The position numbers and the translations under genes are program-made. From assembly GCF_001613405.1 (NCBI RefSeq), contig NZ_BDCH01000043.1, positions 52,945-116,944 of the forward strand: a stretch of DNA of 64,000 bases, given 5' to 3'. Source of the stretch: Nocardia crassostreae (GTDB taxonomy: Bacteria; Actinomycetota; Actinomycetes; Mycobacteriales; Mycobacteriaceae). Below, piece after piece: positions 34,659 through 43,905 of this stretch. Within the stretch, counting starts at the first letter, position 1. Each line of letters opens with the position of its first letter. The notes below the pieces were generated by a model. It was not told the origin of the DNA and did no database searches. It worked only from the letters and a program-made list of their open reading frames with translations.

Positions 34659-36464
34659 TCAGTTGCGGTACATGCCCTCGATCGCGTCGGCGAAGCGTTC
34701 GGCGATCACGTGGCGCTTCACCTTGAGGGTGGCGGTCAGTTCGCCGGATTCCTCGGTGAGGTCACGGTCCAGGATGGCGTACTTCTTGATCGACTCGGCG
34801 TGGGAGACGGTGCTGTTGGCGTCGTCGATGGCGCGCTGGACCTCGGCGCGGAGGGCCGCGTCGTCGCGGAGTTCGGCGATGGTCGCGGTGGACGGCTTGC
34901 CATTGGCGGCCTTCCAGGCCGTGAATGCCTCGTGGTCGATGGTGATCAGCGCGGTGATGAAGGACCGGCCGTCGCCCACCACGACCGCTTGCGAGATCAG
35001 CGTGTGCGAACGGATGAGGTCTTCCATCGGGCCGGGGGAGACGTTCTTGCCGCCCGCGGTGACGAGGATGTCCTTCTTGCGGCCGGTAATGGAGAGGAAG
35101 CCGTCTGCGTCGAGGGCGCCGAGATCGCCGGTGCGGAGCCAGCCGTCGTGCATGGCCGCGGCGGTGGCCTGCTCATTGCGCCAGTATCCGGCGAAGACCA
35201 CGCCGCCCGCGAGCTCGATCTCGCCGTCCTCGGCAATGCGAACGGCATTGCCGCCCAGCGGTTGTCCCACCGTGCCGACCTTGATCGAGCCGGGCACATT
35301 GACGCAGTGGGCCGCGGTGGACTCGGTCATTCCGTAGCCCTCGTAGATCGGCACGCCGACACCGCGGAAGAAATGGCCCAGCCGGGGCGCGAGCGCGCCG
35401 CCGCCGGAGATGGCGAACTCGCAGTGGCCGCCCAGCGCCGCGCGCAGCGGCGCGTACACCAGGCGGTCGCAGAGCGCGTGCTGCAGGCGTAGGAGCATGC
35501 TCGGCCGGTGCGTGAATCCGCCTGTGCGGTCCATGCTTTCACTCCACCGGATGGCGGTGCGCTCGGCGAATCGGAAGATCGCGCCCTTGATCGCACCGCC
35601 GTCGGCCGCCTTCTTGTACGCACCGTCGCGCACCTTCTCGAAGACGCGCGGCACGCCGAGAATGGTGTGCGGGCGGAAGCGGGTGAACTGCCCGGTAATG
35701 GTCTTGAAGTCCGCCCAATGCGCCTGGGTCATGCCGCCTTCCAGCGCGGCCAGCGACACCGCGCGGGCCAGCACGTGCGCCAGCGGCAGGAAGGTGAGCA
35801 TGCGCTGCCCGGGCTTGGCGACGTCGCCTATGCTGGCCTTCAGGATGCCGCGCACTTCCGAGAGCAGATTGCGGTGGGTGAGCATGCAGCCTTTGGGGCG
35901 GCCGGTGGTGCCGGAGGTGTAGACCAGTGAGGCGAGGCCGTCGGCGCGCAACCCGTCGAGCCGCTCGCGCAGCGCCTCGTCGGGAGTGTCGGCGCCGTCG
36001 GCGATCAGGACCGCTTCGGCCCCGTCGTCGATGACCAGGGTCCGCCGCAGCGTCTCCGGGGCGTCGGTGAGCAGTTCCTTGTGCCGCGCCGTCTCCACCA
36101 CCGCGAGCGCCGCCCCGGAATCCTCGAGAATCCACCGCACCTGGTCGGCGGAGGACGAATCGTAGACCGGCACGGTCACCGCCCCCGCCGCCCAGATGGC
36201 GAAATCGAGCAGCGACCACTCGAACCGGGTCGCCGACAGCAGCACGACCCGATCGCCCTGCTGAATGCCATTGGCGATCAGCCCCTTGGCGACCGCGGAA
36301 ACCAGCCGCGCGAACTCCGCGGCGTCGACATCGACCCACTGTTCCCCGATGGGCCGGGAGAACAGTACGCGCTCGGGAGCCTGGTCGGCCTGCTGATAGA
36401 CCGAACCGACGATGGTCTCGTCCTCGGCAATGGTGAAGGTGGTCGCTGCGGCGAACTCACGCAT
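34659..36464 (-). CDS. Long-chain acyl-CoA synthetase (FadD15-like)
   Basis: 601 residues from the ATG at 36464 (GGAG upstream). The ATP loop YTSGTTGRPKGCMLTH, YGMTESTAAHCVN, TGDLGALDADGFLSITGRKKD and a C-terminal lysine region (LTATLKVKRHVIAERF) are complete, so it should be active. It makes fatty acyl-CoA via acyl-AMP. Its start overlaps the end of a MarR gene by 8 bp, so the two are cotranscribed and the MarR protein probably controls it. Confidence 0.92.
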   Translation of the reverse strand: MREFAAATTFTIAEDETIVGSVYQQADQAPERVLFSRPIGEQWVDVDAAEFARLVSAVAKGLIANGIQQGDRVVLLSATRFEWSLLDFAIWAAGAVTVPVYDSSSADQVRWILEDSGAALAVVETARHKELLTDAPETLRRTLVIDDGAEAVLIADGADTPDEALRERLDGLRADGLASLVYTSGTTGRPKGCMLTHRNLLSEVRGILKASIGDVAKPGQRMLTFLPLAHVLARAVSLAALEGGMTQAHWADFKTITGQFTRFRPHTILGVPRVFEKVRDGAYKKAADGGAIKGAIFRFAERTAIRWSESMDRTGGFTHRPSMLLRLQHALCDRLVYAPLRAALGGHCEFAISGGGALAPRLGHFFRGVGVPIYEGYGMTESTAAHCVNVPGSIKVGTVGQPLGGNAVRIAEDGEIELAGGVVFAGYWRNEQATAAAMHDGWLRTGDLGALDADGFLSITGRKKDILVTAGGKNVSPGPMEDLIRSHTLISQAVVVGDGRSFITALITIDHEAFTAWKAANGKPSTATIAELRDDAALRAEVQRAIDDANSTVSHAESIKKYAILDRDLTEESGELTATLKVKRHVIAERFADAIEGMYRN

Positions 36465-36912
36465 GATCGTCTCCAATGGTCGGATCGGTATGACGGAAGC
36501 GCTGAAGCGCGTGGGCGAAGTCGGCGATCTCGCCGGGAGTCCAGTCGGCCGTGCGCTCGTCGAGCTGAGCGAGGTCGTGTCCGGTGGCCGCGGCGAGCAC
36601 GGCACGCCCGGCGGCGGACAGGGTCAATGGGTACCCGGCGTGCAGGCTGCCCTCCCCGGCCTCCACCCAGCCCGCGTCGGCACATGACCGCAGCTGCCGC
36701 GACACCGTCGACCGATGCACGCCGAACGCCTCGGCGATCTCGGTGGCCCGGCAGCCCGGATTCCGGCCGATATACGACAGTGCCGCCTGCTGCGCGAACG
36801 ACGGCAGCCCCTCGGCAGCGGGACGCCCCGCGATGATCTCGCGGACGATCTGCGTCAGCGCGTCGTGCACCGCGACGAGCTCGGCAGACCACCGCCCAGG
36901 TGGGTGTTGCAT
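36457..36912 (-). CDS. MarR-family regulator
   Basis: 151 residues with the winged helix QQAALSYIGRNPGCRATEIAEAFGVHRSTVSRQLRSCADAGWVE (recognition part HRSTVSRQL) and flanking dimerisation helices. It overlaps the downstream fadD by 8 bp. An inverted repeat GTTGC-n5-GCAAC spans its own ATG, with TATAG just upstream, suggesting a leaderless, autorepressed transcript. The ligand could be a fatty acid or acyl-CoA, by context only. Confidence 0.87.
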   Translation of the reverse strand: MQHPPGRWSAELVAVHDALTQIVREIIAGRPAAEGLPSFAQQAALSYIGRNPGCRATEIAEAFGVHRSTVSRQLRSCADAGWVEAGEGSLHAGYPLTLSAAGRAVLAAATGHDLAQLDERTADWTPGEIADFAHALQRFRHTDPTIGDDHA

Positions 36913-36920
36913 AGCGCAAC
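36906..36920 (-). promoter_or_regulatory. Inverted repeat over the MarR start
   Basis: GTTGCATAGCGCAAC: 5-bp arms, 5-nt centre, covering the ATG at 36912. On the minus strand it reads TATAGTTGCGCTATGCAAC, resembling the TTGCn(5)GCAA-type sites of MarR proteins. Confidence 0.4.
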
Positions 36921-37026
36921 TATAGCCCCTGAGATCACAGCCATTTGCCAGGGAGTCGCCAACCCCCGCCCGGTGCGATCCAGCGGCGGCGAGGGCAACG
37001 AGCCGTGATGCGCTCTGGTGGGGAAA

Positions 37027-38165
37027 TCAGACGGTGAAGCCGGTGACGCCGTCGAGCACGCGGGTGAGCTGTTCCTCGGTGAGTCCGGGCCACAAGGGCA
37101 GGCGCACAACGGTTCCGGAGAATTCGGCGCTGCGGGCGCAGGGGGTGGGGTGCGGCCGAGTTTGAGGCCCGCCGGACTGGAGTCGAGGGGGACGTAGTGG
37201 AACGGGGCCGAGATCCCGTGGGCCGCAAGGTGGGCGATGAGGTCGTCGCGGCGGGATTCGGTGGGGACGCGCAGGTAGTAGAGGTGCGCGGTGTGGTCGC
37301 GATCCGCGGGGACGGTCATGAGGCGGACGTCGTTGCGGGCCGCCCATTCCGGGAGACCGGCGGCGTAGGTGTCCCACACGCGGTGCCGGTTGGCCTGGAT
37401 GGTGTCGAACTCCTCGAGCTGGGCGTCCAGGACGGCGGCATTGAGTTCGCTGGGCAGGTAGCTGGAGCCGATGTCCTGCCAGGAGTACTTGTCCACCGCG
37501 CCGCGCAGGAAGCGCGCCCGGTCGGTGCCCTTCTCGCGCATGATTTCCGCTCGGCCCATGAGGATTTCATAGGTGAGCAGCAGCGCGCCGCCCTCACCGC
37601 AGTGCACGTTCTTGGTGTCGTGGAAGCTGAGCGCGCCGACGGTGCCGATGGTGCCGAGCAGGCGGCCGCGCCACCGGCCGCCCAGGCCGTGGGCATTGTC
37701 CTCGATGAGCGCCAGGCCGTGCGCGTCCGCGAGCTGCTGCAGGCGTTCCATATCCGCGCCGACGCCGCCGTAGTGGATGATCACCACGGCCTTGGCCTTG
37801 GGCGTGATGGCCGCGGCCACCGACTCCGGATCGATATTGCCGGTCTCCAGGTCGATATCGGCGAACACCACCGTCGCCCCGCGCAGGGCCATGGCGGTCG
37901 CGGTGGAGGTGAAGGCGAAGCTGGGCACGATCACTTCGTCGTCGGGCCCGAGTTCCAGGAGCAGCCCGGCCATTTCGAGCGCATGCGTGCACGAGGTGGT
38001 CAGCAGCGCGTACGGCGCGGCGGTGATCTCGCGCAGTTTGGCGGTGGCGGCCGCGGTGAACGGGCCGTCACCGTGACTGTGATCCGAGGACAGCACCGCC
38101 CCAACGTTCGCCAGTTCGTTCTGCGCGCGGAACGGGCGGCTGAAGATGATGCGGTCCGTGCTCAC
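37027..38165 (-). pseudogene. DegT/DnrJ/EryC1 sugar aminotransferase, frameshifted near the C-terminus
   Basis: About 379 residues when repaired. It is a WecE/ArnB-like PLP enzyme that makes 4-amino sugars from 4-keto sugar nucleotides: LTTSCTHALEMAGLLL, ALIEDNAHGLGG and the PLP lysine in SFHDTKNVHCGEGGA are intact. Near 37140-37155 the frame slips in a C-rich run; reading frame A continues as proline-rich nonsense, while another frame gives the expected EFSGTVVRLPLWPGLTEEQL and stop at 37027. The GTG start overlaps the GT2 stop (GTGA). A one-base sequencing error is quite possible; otherwise the last 40 residues are replaced. Confidence 0.85.
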
Positions 38166-39154
38166 TCGGGTCGATTCCCCTCGTCGCTGTGCTGATACCG
38201 GCGGGGCTGCTCCGGGCGCGGCGTCGGCGAATCCACCGTCAGATACAGCGGTTTGCCGACGAGCACGTGCAGGGCCACCCCGAGATACTCGGCGATCAGG
38301 CCGAGGGAGAACAAGATCGCGCCGGAGCAGAGCAGCAGCACCATCATCAGTGACGCCCAGCCCTCCGGATCGCCGCCGCTGTCGGTGAGCGCGTGCCACA
38401 CCACCCATCCGGCCATGACGCCGCCGCCCAGGGCGATGGAGACGCCGAGCAGGCTCACCAGCCGCAGGCCGCGAGTTCCGCTGCACAGCACCATCTTCCA
38501 GAACAGCGAGAACAGCCGCCGGTAGTTGTACCCGGACTCCTCGCGGCCCTCGGCGCGCAACTGTACCGGCACCTGCGCGACCTCGCCGACCACCCAGGTC
38601 AGCGCGACGTCCAGGTACACGCCGTTGGAGGCGACCTCCGCCAGCTGGCGCGCGATATCGCCGCGGATCAGCCGGTAGCTCTCGAAGCGGGTGGAGTCCG
38701 GGAAGGCGAACACCGTGGCGAGGACGATCTTGGCGCCGCGCGAGGTGATATTGCGCAGGAACCCGTGCGGGCGGGTGTTGGTGGGCTTGGAGTACACCAG
38801 ATCGGCGCGCTGGTTCAGCGCCGCGTCCAGGAAGTCGCTGATGAACGCCGGATCGTGCTGCCCGTCCTCGTCCATGGTGACGGTCCAGTCGCCGCGCGCG
38901 GCGGCCATACCGGCGATGGTGGCGGCGTCTTGCCCGAAGTTGCGGCTCATCCACACCACCCGCACCTGCGGGTAGGTCTCGGCGAGCTCCTGCAAGACCA
39001 CATCGGAGCGATCCGGCCCGTGATCGTGCACCAGGATGATCTCGTCCACCCAGTAGGCCGCGCCGCCCGGCGTGACCATCGGCCCGCCCAATTTGTCCAA
39101 CTCGGCAACCAGTGGGCCGATCGTATTCTCGCCCCGATACACGGGGACGACCAC
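38162..39154 (-). CDS. Polyprenyl-phosphate glycosyltransferase (GT2, GtrB/ArnC-like)
   Basis: 330 residues from GTG 39154, but that start cuts into the first beta strand (VSVVVPVYRGENT). The frame stays open upstream to a TAG, with no ATG, GTG or TTG; an ATT at 39257-39259 would start a sensible N-terminus (ELTPIPSERTYRSEATASSE). Motifs: NFGQDAATIAGMAAARGD, the metal site TMDEDGQHDP, and two C-terminal membrane helices (GVSIALGGGVMAGWVVW; GAILFSLGLIAEYLGVAL). It would load a sugar onto polyprenyl phosphate. Coupled to the aminotransferase downstream. Confidence 0.87.
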   Translation of the reverse strand: MVVPVYRGENTIGPLVAELDKLGGPMVTPGGAAYWVDEIILVHDHGPDRSDVVLQELAETYPQVRVVWMSRNFGQDAATIAGMAAARGDWTVTMDEDGQHDPAFISDFLDAALNQRADLVYSKPTNTRPHGFLRNITSRGAKIVLATVFAFPDSTRFESYRLIRGDIARQLAEVASNGVYLDVALTWVVGEVAQVPVQLRAEGREESGYNYRRLFSLFWKMVLCSGTRGLRLVSLLGVSIALGGGVMAGWVVWHALTDSGGDPEGWASLMMVLLLCSGAILFSLGLIAEYLGVALHVLVGKPLYLTVDSPTPRPEQPRRYQHSDEGNRPE

Positions 39155-39453
39155 GGAAACGGCGTGCGTCCGCGTCTGCCCGTTGGGGCCGCGGTATTCG
39201 CTCGACGCGGTCGCTTCGGACCGGTACGTGCGTTCGGACGGAATCGGCGTCAGCTCAATCGACTTTCGAGGACGGTGCGTGCCGGAACTCCTCGCAGAAA
39301 ACCAGAGCCCGAGCCGCGGGAAACTCTAACACGGTGCAGGTCGCGGCAATCGGCTCGGCGGGTCATCATCACATCATGCTCGCGTCCGGCGCGGCGCGCG
39401 CAATCGGCGGGCCCATGCCATCGTCCGGCGCGTCCCTGTAGGGTCTGGAACTC

Positions 39454-41742
39454 GTGGTGGAAAGTGCAGTTTCGAAGGTGGCCGAGTCCACCGATTCCGA
39501 GCCCCGGGAGCGCTCGGCGAGGCGAGAGAGAATCCGCTGGGGAGTCATTACCGCGATCGGTGTGGCACTCGGCTATCTCGCGGTAGTGCTGGCCAATCCC
39601 CGCCACTTCTTCACCGATGACACCGAATCCCAGTACACCGGACTGTGGGTCATGTTCGGCCGCGCCTTCCGCGACGGGCATTTCCCGCTGCTGGCGCCGG
39701 AGCAGTGGATGTCGGGCAATTACACCAATGAGGAAGCGGGCCTTTTCAATCCGCCGCAGCTGCTGATCGATCTGATCGCGCCCTCGGTGCCCAACCTCGC
39801 GGTCTACGCGACCATCGTGAAGCTGGTCTTCGCCATCATCGCCGCGCTCGGCGTGTACCGCGTCTGCCTGGCCTACGGCAGCCGCCCCGAATGGGCCGCG
39901 GCCGCCGGTGTCGCCTTCCTGTTCAGCGGTTTCTTCCTGTTCTTCGATTCGGCCAGCTGGGCCACCGCCATGACCGGCACCGCGTGGATGATCCACGCCT
40001 GGGCCTCCTCAGTGCGCTATGTCCGCGGGCAGAGCGGGCCGATTCCGGTTTTCGTCTACCTGTACCTGGCCATCTCGGTGCAGTACGTGTTCCCGGCCGT
40101 GGAGGCCGCGCTCATGCTGGTCGCCGTGGCGGTCGGCGAGCTGGTGCTGCGCGGCAAGGCGGCCTGGCTGCCGCTGACCAAGCTGACCGCCGCCGCCCTG
40201 TGCGCGGGTCTGGCCGGGCTGCTCACCTTCCTGCCCAGCATGCTGTCGGCCAAGGTGAGCTGGCGCGGCACCGCGCAGATCAATAACGACCAATTCCTCA
40301 CCGTGCCGTGGTCGGAATCGCTGAATGCCAGCCTGCCCAGCACGCTGCCCGCGTTCAGCTCCTGGTGGGGCTATGTGCAGCCGCTGCCCATGGTCTATAT
40401 CGCCTGGTTCCTGATTCCGGCGCTGGCCTTCGTGGATTGGCGTGCGGCGCGCGAGCATTGGAAGGAACTCGTCTCCATCGCGCTCTTCGCCATCATGATG
40501 CTCATGTGGACCGCCGGGCCCGGCACCATCGGCCCGCTGCGCTGGCCCGCGCGTGTGCTGCCCATGCTGGCGCTGGGTCTGCTGGTGCTGGTGTGCGTGC
40601 TGCTGGGGCGCTTCGGCACGGTCGGCGAGTGGCGCAAGCGCGGTATCGCGGCGGGCGTGCTCATCCTGCTGCTGTGGGTGCGCACCTTCTCCGCCGATCC
40701 GCACGATGTCGTGTGGCATGTGCTGTCCGCGGTCGTGGTGGGCGCGCTGGTGGCCGGTGTGGTGTATCTGGGCCGCACCAAGGGCACGGCGGCGGCGGTG
40801 CTGCTGACCATCGGCGCCATGTTCCCCATCGCGTATTTCCAGGTGCTCGGGGCGAATCCGGACATCATGTCCTGGGATCTGCCCGCCAATCGGCAGGAGG
40901 CCCGGGAAGTGTTCCCGAAGTTCGACACCGGCACGACGCTGCAACTGAGCGATCGCGGTTTGGTGCAGCCCGCCGACAAGAGCCTGCGCGGCGCGTACGG
41001 TTCGCTGGTGTGGGGTAACTACGCCAAGGACCTCGAGCTGAACTATGTCAACGGCTATACGCCCAACGGGCACTTCTACTTCGGTGAAATGCTGTGCATG
41101 CGCTGGGACGGCAGCGTCTGCCCCGACGCCTACCGCCGCATGTTCGCCCCCGAACCGACCACCGGTCGCACCCTGGTCGATCTGATGCTCATCGACCGGG
41201 TCGTCCTGCAGAAGGCCATGTTCCCCGACGCGGGCAACCAGCCCGCCCCCGAAGGCTGGCATTTCGTCGGCGTACCCGGCCACGAGAAGTACATCTGGGT
41301 CCTCGAACGCGACAACGGCCTCGTTTCCACCGTGAACGGCCGCATCGGCGACGCCCACGATGTCACCGCCACCTCCCTCGGCGAAACCGACGAAACCAGC
41401 CGGGTCCGCGTCACCTCCGAATCCGGCGGCCGCCTCACCCTGGCCCGCCTGGGCTGGCCCGGCTACCGCGTCACCTTGAACGGCAACACCATCCCCTTCA
41501 CCATGGTCGCGAATTCCTTCGTCGCCGTGGACATTCCGGCGGGCACCACCAATGCCGAACTCGAGGTGAGCTGGCGCCCGCCGGGCTGGAAGATCGGCAT
41601 CGCCGCCGCCGCGGCCGGTCTGGCCGGTGTGGCCGTGCTCCAGTGGCTCTGGATCCGCTCCCGCCGCCGTGGCACGGGCGCACCGGTCACGGCGGACGAG
41701 AACGGTTCGCCCGACCGCGAATTGGTAGGTAGCGCCTCGTGA
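39454..41742 (+). CDS. Large multi-pass membrane protein, YfhO/GT-C glycosyltransferase-like
   Basis: 762 residues: a short cytoplasmic N-terminus, about 12 hydrophobic helices to residue 460, a periplasmic-type domain of roughly 230 residues, and a final helix (GIAAAAAGLAGVAVLQWLW). The first loop after helix 1 has FFTDDTESQYTGLWVMFGRAF, with a paired acidic motif as expected of the catalytic loop of GT-C enzymes that use polyprenol-linked sugars. It diverges from the GT2/aminotransferase pair and overlaps gtrA-like by 4 bp, so it likely transfers the sugar those genes make onto an envelope acceptor. Confidence 0.75.
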   Translation: MVESAVSKVAESTDSEPRERSARRERIRWGVITAIGVALGYLAVVLANPRHFFTDDTESQYTGLWVMFGRAFRDGHFPLLAPEQWMSGNYTNEEAGLFNPPQLLIDLIAPSVPNLAVYATIVKLVFAIIAALGVYRVCLAYGSRPEWAAAAGVAFLFSGFFLFFDSASWATAMTGTAWMIHAWASSVRYVRGQSGPIPVFVYLYLAISVQYVFPAVEAALMLVAVAVGELVLRGKAAWLPLTKLTAAALCAGLAGLLTFLPSMLSAKVSWRGTAQINNDQFLTVPWSESLNASLPSTLPAFSSWWGYVQPLPMVYIAWFLIPALAFVDWRAAREHWKELVSIALFAIMMLMWTAGPGTIGPLRWPARVLPMLALGLLVLVCVLLGRFGTVGEWRKRGIAAGVLILLLWVRTFSADPHDVVWHVLSAVVVGALVAGVVYLGRTKGTAAAVLLTIGAMFPIAYFQVLGANPDIMSWDLPANRQEAREVFPKFDTGTTLQLSDRGLVQPADKSLRGAYGSLVWGNYAKDLELNYVNGYTPNGHFYFGEMLCMRWDGSVCPDAYRRMFAPEPTTGRTLVDLMLIDRVVLQKAMFPDAGNQPAPEGWHFVGVPGHEKYIWVLERDNGLVSTVNGRIGDAHDVTATSLGETDETSRVRVTSESGGRLTLARLGWPGYRVTLNGNTIPFTMVANSFVAVDIPAGTTNAELEVSWRPPGWKIGIAAAAAGLAGVAVLQWLWIRSRRRGTGAPVTADENGSPDRELVGSAS

Positions 41743-42242
41743 ACGCTCCCGCACCGGGACCGGTCTCCGGCGGCGCGGTCCCGGCCGACCTGCCGCCCGG
41801 CCCGCTGCTGCGGCTGGTGCGGCGGCAAGAGGTCGCCTATGCGCTGGTCGGCGGCTTCAACACGGTTATGGGCATGGCCCTGACCATTATGTGGCTGAAG
41901 ATCCTGGATGGTTCCGTCTCCAAGGACATCGCCGCGGCGCTGTCGGTGGTGCTGGCCTACACCATCAGCATCGTGATCGCCTTCGTGCTGCATCGCACGC
42001 TGGTGTTCCGCGTGCGCGGCCAGGTCGTGCGCGATTTCATCGCCTTCGTCGGTGTGAACTCCGTCGGCATGGTCCTCAACATGGTCCTGTTGCAATTCGT
42101 GGTCTCGGTCTTCCACGCCCCCGAGGAACCGGCCGCCGTCGCGGTCATGGGCCTGGTCGCGGTGGTCACCTTCTTCGGCCACCGCCACATCTCCTTCCGG
42201 CGCGACGCACACGATTCCCAGCCCTCCGCCACGGCCCGGTAG
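41739..42242 (+). CDS. GtrA-family membrane protein (putative polyprenyl-linked sugar flippase)
   Basis: 167 residues with four helices in the GtrA pattern: AYALVGGFNTVMGMALTI, then ALSVVLAYTISIVIAFVLHRTLVFR and FIAFVGVNSVGMVLNMVLL, ending in FFGHRHISFR. GtrA proteins are thought to move polyprenyl-phosphate sugars across the membrane for a GT-C partner. The GTG start overlaps the upstream TGA, so it is coupled to the large membrane enzyme. The Pro-rich N-terminus is cytoplasmic. Confidence 0.9.
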   Translation: MNAPAPGPVSGGAVPADLPPGPLLRLVRRQEVAYALVGGFNTVMGMALTIMWLKILDGSVSKDIAAALSVVLAYTISIVIAFVLHRTLVFRVRGQVVRDFIAFVGVNSVGMVLNMVLLQFVVSVFHAPEEPAAVAVMGLVAVVTFFGHRHISFRRDAHDSQPSATAR

Positions 42243-42252
42243 GTTGAAGGTC

Positions 42253-42474
42253 ATGTCGGAGGAAACCCTGGACGCCACCCTGCTCACCCTGCTCGCCTGC
42301 CCCCAGGACAAGGGCCCCCTGCAACTCGTGCGCGACGAGAACGGCGACAGTGTGCTCTACAACCCGCGCCTCCACCTCGCCTACCCCATCGACAACGGAA
42401 TCCCGGTCCTCCTGGCCGACGAAGCCCGCCCGGCCACCGACCTCGAGCACATCTCCTTCACCGCTCAGGGCTGA
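42253..42474 (+). CDS. Trm112-like small protein (YcaR/UPF0434 type)
   Basis: 73 residues from the ATG at 42253. LLACPQDKGPLQLV, LYNPRLHLAYPIDNGIPVLLADEAR match the Trm112-like fold. Only one cysteine of the usual zinc pairs is present, common in bacterial members. In eukaryotes Trm112 activates methyltransferases; bacterial forms are uncharacterised partners. Sits 10 bp after the GtrA gene and may be in its operon. Confidence 0.88.
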   Translation: MSEETLDATLLTLLACPQDKGPLQLVRDENGDSVLYNPRLHLAYPIDNGIPVLLADEARPATDLEHISFTAQG

Positions 42475-42508
42475 ACCCGAACCCGGCCACCGCCGAGGCG
42501 GCCCCCGG

Positions 42509-43117
42509 TCAGTCGATCGGCAGGTCGCCGGTGAGGTAGCGCTGGAGGGTGGGGCCCACGGTGGCGGTGAGTTCGTCGATGGGCATGGAGGCCAGGGGCT
42601 CGAGTTGGAGCATTTTGCGGGTGACCAGGAGACCGGCCAGTTGGGAGGCGGCCAGGACCGCTCGTTTGCGGCCTGTGCCCCGGGGGGAATCGACTCGGAT
42701 CTGAACGTCTTTCAGGACGATTTCGAGGAGGAAGGCTCGGGCCAGGGCTGGGTCGCCGCTGCCGAGGAGGGTGCGGAATGCGGCGACGGCGGGGACGCCG
42801 ATGGGGGAGTCCCAGACGCCGACCACGGTTCGGACTATGGTTTCGCCGAGTTCGTGGAGGGGGGCGGCGGCGACCTGTTTCAGGACGAAGTCGGGGTCTA
42901 TGGGGAGTTCGATCGCGGCGCTGAAGAGTTCCTTCTTATTGCCGAAGTAGTGGTGGACCAGGGCGGGGTCCACGCCCGCGGCCCGCGCTATCGATCGGAT
43001 CGAGGCCTTGTCGAATCCGACCTCCGCGAACCGGGCCCGGGCGGCGTCCAGAATCGCCGTCCGGGTGCCGGATTGGCCGGGCCTGCGCCCGCTGCGCCCG
43101 CTGGTATCCGCCGTCAC
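42509..43117 (-). CDS. TetR-family regulator of the ABC exporter
   Basis: 202 residues. The N-terminal helix-turn-helix is TRTAILDAARARFAEVGFDKASIRSIARAAGVDPALVHHYFGNKKELF (recognition part DPALVHHYFG). The C-terminal domain is of the TetR_C 'LGSGDPALARAFLLE' kind seen in actinobacteria. The GTG start overlaps the permease stop (GTGA), so it is the third gene of the ABC operon. A 36-bp palindrome before the operon is its likely operator, making the exporter autoregulated. Confidence 0.92.
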   Translation of the reverse strand: MTADTSGRSGRRPGQSGTRTAILDAARARFAEVGFDKASIRSIARAAGVDPALVHHYFGNKKELFSAAIELPIDPDFVLKQVAAAPLHELGETIVRTVVGVWDSPIGVPAVAAFRTLLGSGDPALARAFLLEIVLKDVQIRVDSPRGTGRKRAVLAASQLAGLLVTRKMLQLEPLASMPIDELTATVGPTLQRYLTGDLPID

Positions 43118-43905
43118 GCGGTTCGCCTCCGGAGGGTGGCCGCGCCGAGAGCCAGTGCGACAATGGCGAATCCGGCCACGATGGCGAGGTCGCGCCACAT
43201 TTGGCCGGTTGCGCCGGTGTGGGTGGACACCTGTTGGAGGGCGTCGACCGCGTAGGAGAGCGGGAGGACGTTGGAAGTTGCTTCCAGCCAGCCCGGGAGT
43301 TGGGCGCGGGGTACCAGGAGACCGCACAGGAACAGTTGGGGAACCACGATTACCGGCATGAACTGGACGGCTTGGAATTCGGTGCGGGCGAAGGCGCTTG
43401 CCAGTAGGCCCAGCGCCACCCCGAGAATGGCGTCGACCACCGCGATGAGCACCACCAGCAGTGGGCTGCCCGCGGATTCCAGATCCAGGAGCCAGAACGC
43501 CACCAGACAGGCGATGGTGGCCTGGCCGGTCGCGGCGACGGAGAAGGCGGTGCCATAACCGGCGAGCAGATCGAACTTGGACAGGGGAGTGGTCATGAGC
43601 CGCTCCAGGGTCCCCGAAACCCGTTCGCGCTGCATGGCAATGGCGGTGATGAGGAACATGACGACGAAGGGCAGGATGCCCAACATGGTGATGCCGACGC
43701 GGTCGAACAAGGGGATCGCGCCCGGCATGGTGGGGTAGTTCTGGTAGATGAAGTAGAGCAGGGTCATGAGGACCGCGGGGACCACGAGAATCATGGCGAC
43801 CGTGCGATGGTCGGCGCGCAGCTGTTTGAGGATGCGCACGGTGGTGGCGGCGTAGCAGCGCAGCGGCTTCGGTCTGGCGGGGCGGGTCAGGGTCTCGGTG
43901 CTCAC
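43114..43905 (-). CDS. ABC-2 type transporter permease
   Basis: 263 residues, six helices. It has the ABC-2 pattern RVSGTLERLMTTPLSKFDLLAGYG between helices 2 and 3, and QLFLCGLLVPRAQLPGWLEATSNVLPLSYAVDAL near the end (core LPLSYAVDAL). The GTG at 43905 overlaps the ATPase stop. With the upstream ATPase it forms a drug/lipid exporter of the DrrAB kind. Confidence 0.92.
   Translation of the reverse strand: MSTETLTRPARPKPLRCYAATTVRILKQLRADHRTVAMILVVPAVLMTLLYFIYQNYPTMPGAIPLFDRVGITMLGILPFVVMFLITAIAMQRERVSGTLERLMTTPLSKFDLLAGYGTAFSVAATGQATIACLVAFWLLDLESAGSPLLVVLIAVVDAILGVALGLLASAFARTEFQAVQFMPVIVVPQLFLCGLLVPRAQLPGWLEATSNVLPLSYAVDALQQVSTHTGATGQMWRDLAIVAGFAIVALALGAATLRRRTA

Noticed and set aside
39250..41754. 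Long minus-strand ORFs antisense to the membrane enzymes
   Set aside because: His/Gln/Asp/Gly-rich translations with no motifs, typical shadows of high-GC genes.
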